26,705 bases of DNA from a virus. The stretch lies in the IMG/VR virus record IMGVR_UViG_3300035670_001091, positions 1-26,705 of that record, one strand, 5' to 3'. Position numbers and translations under genes: made by a program. The notes beneath the pieces were generated by a model. It was not told the DNA's origin, did no database searches, and saw only the letters and a list, made by a program, of their open reading frames with translations. How positions within the stretch are numbered: the stretch's first letter is position 1; every line of letters starts with the position of its first letter. This document shows positions 1-7,000 of the stretch, piece by piece.

Positions 1-376
1 TTTGTGCTTCAAAAGGTAGTTCTTTGTCCTCAGCAGATGCACCAGGGCGCAAAGCCAATTGAGTCCAAAATCCAGCCAAGTCTTTTTGACAGAATCTCTT
101 CATGTATCCAAGAGTCTCAACAGCGATTGCACGATCAGTGAATACTGTATCTCCAGCTGGTGTCATTTCGCAATCTCCAGCTTGGTAAGTCAAAGTATCA
201 TCTAACAATTTGATCTCTTCAGATCCTTTGATACCTTCTTGAATTGTGATGTAACGTAAAGTTTTAGCTTCAGTTACTGATCTAGTGATTAGATCTTCTC
301 TTTGCTCGTCTACATATGCTGCCAAACCTGACACATCATAGTCGAATTTTTGTTTGATAAACTTTTTTAAGCTCAT
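1..376 (-). CDS. Major capsid protein, N-terminal 125 residues (cut by window edge)
   Basis: The gene starts at ATG 376-374, reading MSLKKFIKQKFDYDVSG, and runs off the left edge, so only about 125 residues are visible. The visible part has the style of Bacteroidota phage major capsid proteins: an acidic/basic N-terminus, a stretch about autoconversion to an extended beta arm (ITIQEGIKGSEEIKLLDD), then a region with paired cysteines (residues near 70 and 97) and a LPFEAQ-like segment. It follows a protease and a scaffold gene, the usual head-gene order. The start has an A/T leader ending ATAACAAAGAAA and no Shine-Dalgarno, almost the same leader as the scaffold gene. Assignment rests on context plus family resemblance; a minor head protein is the alternative. 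Confidence 0.72.
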   Translation of the reverse strand, partial: MSLKKFIKQKFDYDVSGLAAYVDEQREDLITRSVTEAKTLRYITIQEGIKGSEEIKLLDDTLTYQAGDCEMTPAGDTVFTDRAIAVETLGYMKRFCQKDLAGFWTQLALRPGASAEDKELPFEAQ

Positions 377-384
377 TTTCTTTG

Positions 385-1122
385 TTATTTAATTTGTGAT
401 TTAAGGAATAATTGACGTGATGTCAATGTGCTATTTGTTCTTGCGAATTTCTCGCTCTCAGTTGTACTGTTAGAAGGCATTGCTTTGAATGATTCAAAAT
501 CATTTTTCATTGCTGCCATCTCAGTGCGAAGAGTTTCATTATCTGAAGCAATAGTCTGCATCATTTCACCTATAGCTTCTACAGCTGTAGAGAATGATGA
601 CATCTTTGCATTCACAATTGATTCTACTTGCTCAGCACTCATTGATTCTTCTTTCATTTCTTCTGCATTGATAGCTGCAATGACTGCCGTAGCAATGTCA
701 TATGCTTGCCCCATTTCAATGTTCAAAGTTGCAGCGATTGCCTCTGTAGCTCTCTCTAGTGCTGCTGGCATCTCTTCAATGTCAATAGCTTCAAACTCAT
801 CAGAGCTTGCTGCTTGTTCTGTTGCTCTCTCATCAATAACCTCTAACACTACACCATTGGCATCTGTTATGATCTTGATTCCAGTAAACTCACCACCTAA
901 TTCATGTGTGCCTTCAGGAGCTGGAATCTGCTCACCATCAGCAACAATAAATACAGTGGTACCTACTGCTAGTTCACCCTCATATGATACAGCTGTACCA
1001 TCTAGCAAAACTGCCTCACCAAATGCTTGAGCTTCTGTTGTTTCAGTAGCTTCAGCAGATGTTGAAAACATTGCTTTCATGTCAGCAATTGCATCCATTA
1101 CTTTTTTGAAATTCTCGTTCAT
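385..1122 (-). CDS. Head scaffolding-like protein
   Basis: This 245-residue protein is strongly acidic and alanine/glutamate rich. It has a short N-terminal helix (MNENFKKVMDAIADMKAMF), then a compact beta-rich unit (about residues 33-100) with the pattern LLDGTAVSYEGELAVGT...IPAPEGTHELGG...GVVLEVIDE. A long alpha-helical section follows (about 105-215), and the tail is basic (TSRQLFLKSQIK). Scaffolds of Bacteroidota phages commonly combine such a beta unit with coiled helices and a basic C-terminus that contacts the capsid protein. It sits 7 bases downstream of the protease and 8 bases upstream of the capsid gene, which fits a scaffold made in large amount and removed by the protease. A plus-strand ORF of 200 residues over the same bases is a shadow. 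Confidence 0.7.
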   Translation of the reverse strand: MNENFKKVMDAIADMKAMFSTSAEATETTEAQAFGEAVLLDGTAVSYEGELAVGTTVFIVADGEQIPAPEGTHELGGEFTGIKIITDANGVVLEVIDERATEQAASSDEFEAIDIEEMPAALERATEAIAATLNIEMGQAYDIATAVIAAINAEEMKEESMSAEQVESIVNAKMSSFSTAVEAIGEMMQTIASDNETLRTEMAAMKNDFESFKAMPSNSTTESEKFARTNSTLTSRQLFLKSQIK

Positions 1123-1129
1123 TTGTTTG

Positions 1130-1774
1130 TTATTTAATTATACTATGTTTAATTGTTCCACTTAGATCATTCAATGCCTTGAATATCTGTGCCATCATCT
1201 CTGATTCAATAGTGCGATCTGTTGCTGTAATCTGAAAATATCCCTCAACACTAAAGCCAGTAAACTTGCCTTCTTTAGCTTTCTCCCAAACATCCTTATC
1301 AGTTACCTTGTAGCTGACAATCCAAGATCCATCATTTGCATCATGGAATCTTTCAGGAGCTGTGAATCCTTTGTCATTATCTATCTGATAGCTATGGATC
1401 ATGTAGATCCCATCAACTACATTGGATGAATTGTGCTCTATGTTTACATTGTTGAAGTTGCCTCTCCTAGCATAGTCATGGATGATGTCCTTGATAGCAG
1501 CCTTTGTGAATACCACATAATACTCCTCATTGCTATCCTCATCATATCTATAGATAGGTGTATCAGCAGAGATAGCCACACCGGTGATTACTTGCTCCTC
1601 ATCATTGAATTGAAATTTCTTAGCTTGTGAGAATGTTTGAAAACTTATCTCATGCGCTGGATCTCTCACTAGTGAATTAAATTCCACAGATGTCTCTGCT
1701 TCATTCAAGTCAATTGAGATTTCATAAATAGGCAATTCTTTCATCATATTAGATAATATGTATTTTTGTTCCAT
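1130..1774 (-). CDS. Prohead protease, XkdF-like (S78_2 type)
   Basis: The protein has 214 residues and should cleave the scaffold and perhaps capsid during head maturation. The match is to the XkdF-like phage serine protease family: a beta-rich N-terminal half, an EH motif at residues 113-114 (NIEHNSSNVVDGIYMI), then GSWIVSYKVTDKDVWEKAKE (residues 149-168) followed by GKFTGFSVEGYF with Ser175. His114 and a serine in the second block are the likely catalytic residues by family analogy. Its start codon (1774-1772) overlaps, in opposite direction, the ATG of the plus-strand sugar-transferase gene. That places its promoter and leader inside that gene; I found no good TAnnTTTG promoter there. The C-terminal 30 residues are variable and helical. 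Confidence 0.82.
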   Translation of the reverse strand: MEQKYILSNMMKELPIYEISIDLNEAETSVEFNSLVRDPAHEISFQTFSQAKKFQFNDEEQVITGVAISADTPIYRYDEDSNEEYYVVFTKAAIKDIIHDYARRGNFNNVNIEHNSSNVVDGIYMIHSYQIDNDKGFTAPERFHDANDGSWIVSYKVTDKDVWEKAKEGKFTGFSVEGYFQITATDRTIESEMMAQIFKALNDLSGTIKHSIIK

Positions 1775-2414
1775 GATTCTAGTCTACCCACATAAACAAG
1801 GCAAGGAAGGCAGCACAATACAGCACTCCATTAACTGGGCCTTAAAGAGATATCCTAATGCAGAAGTCTACATCATTGGTGATCATGTCAGAGGATACAA
1901 CAATCTCATCCCTGATGCAAGGTCATCTGTCAGAGGATGTGACGTCACTCACAAGCTGTTGACATTTGCCCGGCATATTGGCGGCAAGTTCCTATACATG
2001 AATGATGATTTCTTTATTGGTCCTAAATTCAATGAGGATACAGTGATTTCTAATGGCAATCTGATGATTAATGATCTTCATGCACCCACATATCAGGAGG
2101 CTTGTCAAAATACTATGGATGTGCTCAAAGCAATGGGATGTAGCACAATCAATTTTGAATGTCATCAGCCAGTGATGATGTATAGTCAGAAGCTGATTGA
2201 ATTGTTTGACTCAATATCTTGGGATGGACACAATCACTTTGTGAAATCTCTCTATCTTAACTACTACCAGGTACCACATTCACCTGGACAAAATCTGAAG
2301 CTAGGCAGTGACATAAAAAAGGCCCAACAATTGCTGGACCTCTATGGCTCATTCTCATGCTCAGATCAGTGGATGAGAGGGAACGCACAAATTAAATTTC
2401 TTACCACACACTGA
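1773..2414 (+). CDS. Stealth-like sugar-phosphate/glycosyl transferase, the only plus-strand gene
   Basis: The protein is 213 residues if started at ATG 1773 (MILVYPHKQGKEGS); an ATG 15 bases upstream gives a poor extension. It resembles the core of Stealth/GT-like proteins: an N-terminal strand with a YP motif, a middle YIIGDHVRG strand, and KFLYMNDDFFIGPKF (about residues 72-86), whose NDD is the expected metal/nucleotide-sugar motif. A later CHQPVMMYS segment (about 130-138) matches the conserved HxP region. The likely role is transfer of a sugar or sugar-phosphate to a glycan; the acceptor is unknown. Its start overlaps the protease start head to head and its end overlaps the tape-measure stop by 14 bases. 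The opposite-strand terminator lies within its coding sequence. It looks like a gene added to the structural region. Confidence 0.72.
   Translation: MILVYPHKQGKEGSTIQHSINWALKRYPNAEVYIIGDHVRGYNNLIPDARSSVRGCDVTHKLLTFARHIGGKFLYMNDDFFIGPKFNEDTVISNGNLMINDLHAPTYQEACQNTMDVLKAMGCSTINFECHQPVMMYSQKLIELFDSISWDGHNHFVKSLYLNYYQVPHSPGQNLKLGSDIKKAQQLLDLYGSFSCSDQWMRGNAQIKFLTTH
2315..2340 (-). terminator. Rho-independent terminator of the tail operon, inside the plus-strand gene
   Basis: On the minus strand, GGUCCAGC pairs with GUUGGGCC around an AAUU loop and is followed by six U. Two of the eight pairs are G-U in minus-strand RNA but become A-C mismatches in plus-strand RNA, so the element works for minus-strand transcripts. 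It lies about 60 bases beyond the tape-measure stop codon and should end the tail transcript. Confidence 0.8.
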
Positions 2415-4881
2415 GCTTGTTCTGAATAGCCACATTGTTCTGTGTGCCGGTGATGTCAGACTCTAAGACATATACTTGATTGATTCCAGCTGATTGCTGT
2501 GCAGCCAATCCAGTAAGATCAGTCTGCTGTGTATTTGTGTTAGCATTGGCACCACCTAATTCATTGGCTGAAGCTCCAGCAGATACACCTCCGCTAGTGT
2601 CAAATGTTGGCGCAGTTCCTGATTGATACTTTGTTGCAGCAATGGCAGCTATTTGTGTAGCACCAATCAAGGCAGCTGAAGCTATGGCAGCAATACCAGC
2701 TGGTGATGGAGGAGGACCAAACTGAGCAATCCCCTTCACAATAGCTGATGCAGTATCAATAGCTGCTTGACCTATTCTCAGAATCTTATCACGTTCAAAT
2801 TGTTTCTTTTTAATAGCCTCAAGTGCATTGAAATTCTTAAGCTCAATCTGATACTTTGCGGCTGCATAGTTATCATCAATTGCTTTCTTTTGTTCAGCTG
2901 TTAAGTTTTGACCTTCTAGCTCTTTTTTGTGCTTAGCATCCAATGCAGACAGCTCATCATTTGCTCTAGTTTGCATGTTCTGCATCCTTGCATCTTCTAA
3001 TGAGCTAAAGGCATCATTTAAGGCACTGAATTGGTCAAAGATAAACTGAGCATTGTCCAGCTGTTTTTGAAGTCTCTCAGCATTGTATTTGTTCTGAATC
3101 TTACTGATCTCTTGTTGCTGCTGCTCTTCTAGTTTAGTGATATCAAGGCCGTATTGTTTGGCACCTTCAATCAGTTTAAAGTATTTATCTGTGACAGCTT
3201 GCTCTTCTGTTTGTTGAGCAGTCAATAAAGCTGCATTATATTCATCAAAGAAAGCCTCTTCTGTTGCAATCTCTTCCCTTCTTAGAGCTTCTTTACGATT
3301 GAATTCAGCTATATCAAGATCTCTTTTTTCTTTGGCTGTTTTATCAGCTAGATCAATCTCTATCTGTGCATATTTAGCCTCAATATCATTCAATGAATTT
3401 TTCAAAGCCAGCCTCAAGGTAGTAGTATCTTGATTGTTCTTGACTGCTAGTGCTATAACCTCATTAAATTTCTTCTGTTCTGCTGCAATCTCTTGTTCTT
3501 TATTGGAAAGCATTGATAGATTGAAGGCATCCTCAACCTCTTTTATCTTAGCTAGATCTTGCTTTCTTTGCTCTCTTGCCTTATCAGCAGCGGCCTTTGA
3601 CTTGTCAGCTTGGTCCTTCTGTACTTTCTCAGCATTCTCAGCTACCTTCTTAGCGTTATCTTGTACCTTCTTAACATTCTCAGCTGCATCAATTGCTCTC
3701 TGCTGCTTGATATCTGCATAGTAGTCTTTTGCTTGTTGGCCCAGCTTGACATATCTTTCTCTTGATGTAGTCAGTTGCTCTCTGATCTTGGCAGCTTCAT
3801 CCTCATTCCCCTGATCCAGCATCTGCTGATATCTCTTCTGTAAGTTCTGAAATGCAAACTGTTCTTTCACTCTTGCATCTTGGCGAGCCTTTGCTAGTAT
3901 CTCAAGATTCTTGATTTCAGCCTTAGTGATCTCTTCATCAGTTGCACCAGCAGCCTTCATCAAAGCTATTCTGTTGCTTGTATATTTCTGCAATGCACTG
4001 AATGAATCATCAAGAGCTTTACGGCCATTCTCAAGACTCTTGTTAAATTTCTCATTTGACTCAGCAGCTTCAGCACTATTGTCACCAAATGCAATGAATG
4101 CCCCAGCTATAGCAGCTAGTGCAGCAATGATCAAGAATATTGGATTGGCTTTCATCACAGCATTCAATGCTTTCATGGCCAATGTTCCCAAATTTGTAGC
4201 AACAGCAGCAGCTTTCTGTGCTGTGCTCATGGCTGTAGTGGCAACAGCATTACCAGTAGTGACTGCTGTATTCTCAACTATGAATGCATTCTGAATCTTC
4301 TGCGCTACATTCCGGAGCTGGATTCCTAGAATAGCCTCCTTATTCAAATTGTTGGCAACAGTGCTTACAGCATTCACCACACCTTGCACAGCTTGCAGTT
4401 TTACCATTGTCTGCACCAATTGCTCAGACTCTACACCAGTCAATGCAATGGCTGACTGAAAGCCTCCAAAGATAGCAGCTCCAGTATCAATCCCAGCTAG
4501 TGCTGTATCAAGGCCCACAAAGTCAGAAGATAGTGCTGTGGTTTGTGCCTTCAAATCACCTATCTCATCTTTCAATGCCGCAGCATTACGAATGGCATCT
4601 GCACCCACTGGTGACTCAACACCAGCTTGTGCTGCAATAGTCTGATACTGCTTCATGACTTGAGTCATCTCTCTCAAGCTCAATCCTCCAGCTTCTACCC
4701 TTGCATTCAGCTCCGCTAATTTCTCAGCAAAGGCATCTGTGCCAGCATCTGAGGCCGCAGTTTTCTGTGTTGCTTGCAGATCCTTATTCAGATTGTTGAC
4801 TGCCTTGTCAAATGATTGTACATCTTGTACACTGTTGCCAGTGTCAACTCTAAGTGAAAATACTGCTTCCTTATTTGCCAT
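2401..4881 (-). CDS. Tail tape measure protein
   Basis: The protein has 826 residues from ATG 4881 (MANKEAVFSLRVDTGNS). An upstream ATG at 4908 would put the start inside a terminator stem and is unlikely. The N-terminal 100 residues are helical. They are followed by a hydrophobic region (about residues 115-280) containing MKANPIFLIIAALAAIAGAF, a typical tape-measure membrane segment. Then come about 400 residues of charged coiled coil rich in K, A, Q and E, another hydrophobic Ala/Gly/Ile segment (AIVKGIAQFGPPPSPAGIAA), and a flexible Gly/Asn/Thr C-terminus. The protein sets tail length and is ejected at DNA entry. It lies last in the tail operon, with a terminator just after it. Confidence 0.93.
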   Translation of the reverse strand: MANKEAVFSLRVDTGNSVQDVQSFDKAVNNLNKDLQATQKTAASDAGTDAFAEKLAELNARVEAGGLSLREMTQVMKQYQTIAAQAGVESPVGADAIRNAAALKDEIGDLKAQTTALSSDFVGLDTALAGIDTGAAIFGGFQSAIALTGVESEQLVQTMVKLQAVQGVVNAVSTVANNLNKEAILGIQLRNVAQKIQNAFIVENTAVTTGNAVATTAMSTAQKAAAVATNLGTLAMKALNAVMKANPIFLIIAALAAIAGAFIAFGDNSAEAAESNEKFNKSLENGRKALDDSFSALQKYTSNRIALMKAAGATDEEITKAEIKNLEILAKARQDARVKEQFAFQNLQKRYQQMLDQGNEDEAAKIREQLTTSRERYVKLGQQAKDYYADIKQQRAIDAAENVKKVQDNAKKVAENAEKVQKDQADKSKAAADKAREQRKQDLAKIKEVEDAFNLSMLSNKEQEIAAEQKKFNEVIALAVKNNQDTTTLRLALKNSLNDIEAKYAQIEIDLADKTAKEKRDLDIAEFNRKEALRREEIATEEAFFDEYNAALLTAQQTEEQAVTDKYFKLIEGAKQYGLDITKLEEQQQQEISKIQNKYNAERLQKQLDNAQFIFDQFSALNDAFSSLEDARMQNMQTRANDELSALDAKHKKELEGQNLTAEQKKAIDDNYAAAKYQIELKNFNALEAIKKKQFERDKILRIGQAAIDTASAIVKGIAQFGPPPSPAGIAAIASAALIGATQIAAIAATKYQSGTAPTFDTSGGVSAGASANELGGANANTNTQQTDLTGLAAQQSAGINQVYVLESDITGTQNNVAIQNKLSVW

Positions 4882-4891
4882 GTCTATATTC

Positions 4892-4917
4892 AAAAAAAGG
4901 CTAGTCACCCAGCCTTT
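4892..4917 (-). terminator. Hairpin with U run directly in front of the tape measure start
   Basis: In minus-strand RNA, AAAGGCU pairs with AGCCUUU around an eight-base loop, and the U run continues to seven. Only ten bases separate the U run from ATG 4881. The structure looks like a rho-independent terminator, but the gene behind it has no visible promoter of its own, so it probably lowers rather than stops readthrough into the tape measure gene. Confidence 0.72.
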
Positions 4918-4942
4918 ATAAAGTTAATATTTTAACAATAGA

Positions 4943-5236
4943 TTATTTTAATACTTCTAATACTACTGCATCAATAAGTGCTGCATTCAGTTCTGAATAG
5001 TCAACTCTAAAGGTATTGCCATCTTCATCTGAATAGTCTGCAAAGATATCATTCAAGATAGTGATTGTTCTATACTCAGTTGTTGCAGGATTGCCAGATG
5101 GCTTCTTAGAGTAAAGGTCATCTACTACTAACTGCACTCCTACAATTGAATCAGTTGCTACCTTCTTATTTTCTGTGTCTGTAATTACTTGAGTCTCTCC
5201 GTACCCAAATATGTGTAATGTATTGTAAATTGCCAT
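4943..5236 (-). CDS. Small tail-region protein of unknown function
   Basis: This is a 97-residue protein starting MAIYNTLHIFGYGETQVITD, mostly beta-stranded, with no membrane segment or recognisable catalytic motif. It lies 9 bases after the fiber gene and before the hairpin that precedes the tape measure, so it belongs to the tail operon. Size, beta content and position would suit a tail-fiber accessory or small structural protein. I do not recognise a named family. Confidence 0.6.
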   Translation of the reverse strand: MAIYNTLHIFGYGETQVITDTENKKVATDSIVGVQLVVDDLYSKKPSGNPATTEYRTITILNDIFADYSDEDGNTFRVDYSELNAALIDAVVLEVLK

Positions 5237-5245
5237 AGTTTATAA

Positions 5246-6586
5246 TTAAGCGTAAATTACTTCTGTTGTTTCTATTACCGCAGTCCACTGAATGTTAGTA
5301 GCTGCTGCACCCGTACATTGTACTCTTAGACCTCCGTTAGTTGTATCTGCTGCCAAAGTAGGTGTACCCCAAGCTGGTGTATTCTGTACCAATGTTACAT
5401 TTGAAACATTCAATGTTGTAGCTGCTGCATTAGCACCTCTTACAATAAATCCATCCACATCCCAAACTGATGCGTTTACACTACCTGATTGCTTACCTAC
5501 AATAGTTCCTTTAAATCTATATGCTGATTGATTGGATAGAATTACTTGATTAGCTGCACCAGCTGCTCCTGAATCTGATGTTAAAGTAGTAGCTGTGTTG
5601 TTTGTAGTTCTTTCTCTTAATATAAATTTAGAGGCTTGAGAATCTCCAGTTGTTCCTTCTTGTCCACTAGCGTAAACTTGTCTACCTATGATGCCAAATG
5701 TGTGCGCTCTATTTCCTAAAGCAAATGAGTGTATTGCATTTGCAGTGTTATTTATACCGATAGCAACACTATTTGCTGAACTTGCTGTATTACTCTCACC
5801 TAAAGAAACAGAACGTGAACCACTTGCAGTGCAAGCAAATCCAGCAGTTAATGTTCCATCTCCGCTTGAGGTATTACTTCTACCTAATGATACTGCTCCA
5901 AACCCCCCGCTTGATGTGCTTCCTGTTCCAAATGAATAATTATTTCCTGCTCCACATATTGACCCTGAACCCAAAGCCATAGAATCAACTCCATCAGCCG
6001 TGCAGCTGCTGCCTATTGCAACCGAGTTATTAGCTGATGCTCTATTATTTACTCCAATAACAACACTATCATTACCACTAGCTACTGCTGTGTTAGCTGA
6101 CCTTTTTGTCTGCAAGTCAATTGAATTTGTTCCTCTTTTATTACCACCAGTATTAGTATTATCAGGAATATTTGCTAACAATGCTCCATTACCTTTGGGT
6201 ATTAAAGCAAAGTCTGCATTCGTTGTAGCAGTTACTGGTGTCAATGAATTAACTGGTACAGTAGCGTTTGGTGCTGCCGTAGTTTCTAATTCAGTAAATT
6301 CTGTTAAACCACCACCTGCTGGTACTGCCCACGTTCCATCACCTCTTAAAAACTTTGCAGTGTCATTTGGTGCCTTTGGTGCAAATCCGTGTTTAGCTGT
6401 ACTTACATCATTTGTAGTGATGTCTGAAGTAGTCATATTCGCATCTGTTACCAATGCTTTGATGTTGGCACCAGTTACACTGCGTGATGTGTATAAACCA
6501 CCACCAGCTGATTGAGATACCTCTACTAAATCAGTGTCTGCTATTGTTGCCCCTTTGGCCGTTAAGCCTGATATCTTTACTCCCAT
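5246..6586 (-). CDS. Tail fiber protein with YadA-head-like repeats
   Basis: The protein has 446 residues. The N-terminus (KISGLTAKGATIADTDLVEV) is the usual opening of phage fibers that attach to the tail tip. It is followed by a GFAPKAPNDTAKFLRGDGTW motif (residues 67-86) common in fiber shafts. Residues about 165-298 hold eight or so copies of a 14-residue repeat such as ASANNSVAIGSSCTA, the pattern of the left-handed beta roll in trimeric autotransporter (YadA) head domains. The C-terminal 130 residues are beta-rich (FKGTIVGKQSGSVNASVWDV...ETTEVIYA), like fiber end domains that show up in many phages. The role is most likely host binding as a trimer. Confidence 0.82.
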   Translation of the reverse strand: MGVKISGLTAKGATIADTDLVEVSQSAGGGLYTSRSVTGANIKALVTDANMTTSDITTNDVSTAKHGFAPKAPNDTAKFLRGDGTWAVPAGGGLTEFTELETTAAPNATVPVNSLTPVTATTNADFALIPKGNGALLANIPDNTNTGGNKRGTNSIDLQTKRSANTAVASGNDSVVIGVNNRASANNSVAIGSSCTADGVDSMALGSGSICGAGNNYSFGTGSTSSGGFGAVSLGRSNTSSGDGTLTAGFACTASGSRSVSLGESNTASSANSVAIGINNTANAIHSFALGNRAHTFGIIGRQVYASGQEGTTGDSQASKFILRERTTNNTATTLTSDSGAAGAANQVILSNQSAYRFKGTIVGKQSGSVNASVWDVDGFIVRGANAAATTLNVSNVTLVQNTPAWGTPTLAADTTNGGLRVQCTGAAATNIQWTAVIETTEVIYA

Positions 6587-6589
6587 GTC

Positions 6590-6730
6590 TTATTCTATTA
6601 TTCTTTGTTGATTATCTTCTGTCATTCTATTGATACCATCCTCAGATAGTCTGTTGAACAGCGCATCAGCCACAGCCTTAATGGCAGCAGTTGCACTATT
6701 GAACATCATTGTGATTCCGTATCCGTACAT
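6590..6730 (-). CDS. Small 46-residue protein sharing a C-terminal motif with the big tail-tip protein
   Basis: The ORF starts at ATG 6730 (MYGYGITMMFNSATAAIKAV) and ends at TAA 6592-6590, filling the gap between the 88-residue gene and the fiber gene with one spacer base upstream and three downstream. The N-terminal half is hydrophobic and helical. The last residues, RMTEDNQQRIIE, match the end of the 800-residue tail protein, RITEDNITRTIE, and the DNA of the two ends is also similar. Function unknown. Tight packing and the shared ending make it likely to be translated. Confidence 0.62.
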   Translation of the reverse strand: MYGYGITMMFNSATAAIKAVADALFNRLSEDGINRMTEDNQQRIIE

Positions 6731-6731
6731 C

Positions 6732-6998
6732 TTACAAGATTAAAGCTACAGATCCTGATGTCAAGTCAATAGCTGAAAATTTGCGAGCTCCAGTACATCT
6801 GATCATTGCTCCAGCTTTTACAGCTGTGCCTGGTGTAGTTATTAAATCAGCCTTGATGTCAACACCACCTACCTTGATGCTTGCAAAGATAGTGTCCTCA
6901 AGGACAAAGATTGCATCATAAACTATTGTCTTTTCTGTAGTGTCATTCACTATCAGTGTTCCCTGACTCGCTGTCAGTATCTCTTCCCAAAGTGCCAT
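6732..6998 (-). CDS. Small tail-region protein (88 residues)
   Basis: The protein reads MALWEEILTASQGTLIVNDT and is mainly beta-stranded, with AIFVLEDTIFASIKVGGVDI in the middle and a final SAIDLTSGSVALIL strand. No catalytic motif is visible. This pattern (a value or default plus units of beta strand) is common for small proteins coded next to fibers in Bacteroidota phages, perhaps a fiber-tip or decoration protein. It starts three bases after the stop of the 800-residue protein and is co-transcribed. Confidence 0.6.
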   Translation of the reverse strand: MALWEEILTASQGTLIVNDTTEKTIVYDAIFVLEDTIFASIKVGGVDIKADLITTPGTAVKAGAMIRCTGARKFSAIDLTSGSVALIL

Positions 6999-7000
6999 AT

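Noticed and set aside
428-1030. Plus-strand ORF of 200 codons over the scaffold gene
   Set aside because: It is antisense to the scaffold frame, its composition (Ser/Ala/Val rich) follows from the sense codons, and it has no leader or partner genes.
6000-6515. Plus-strand ORF over the fiber gene (and others at 5292, 5688 and 5773)
   Set aside because: These are shadows of the repeat-rich fiber gene, with low-complexity Pro/Leu/Ala sequence.
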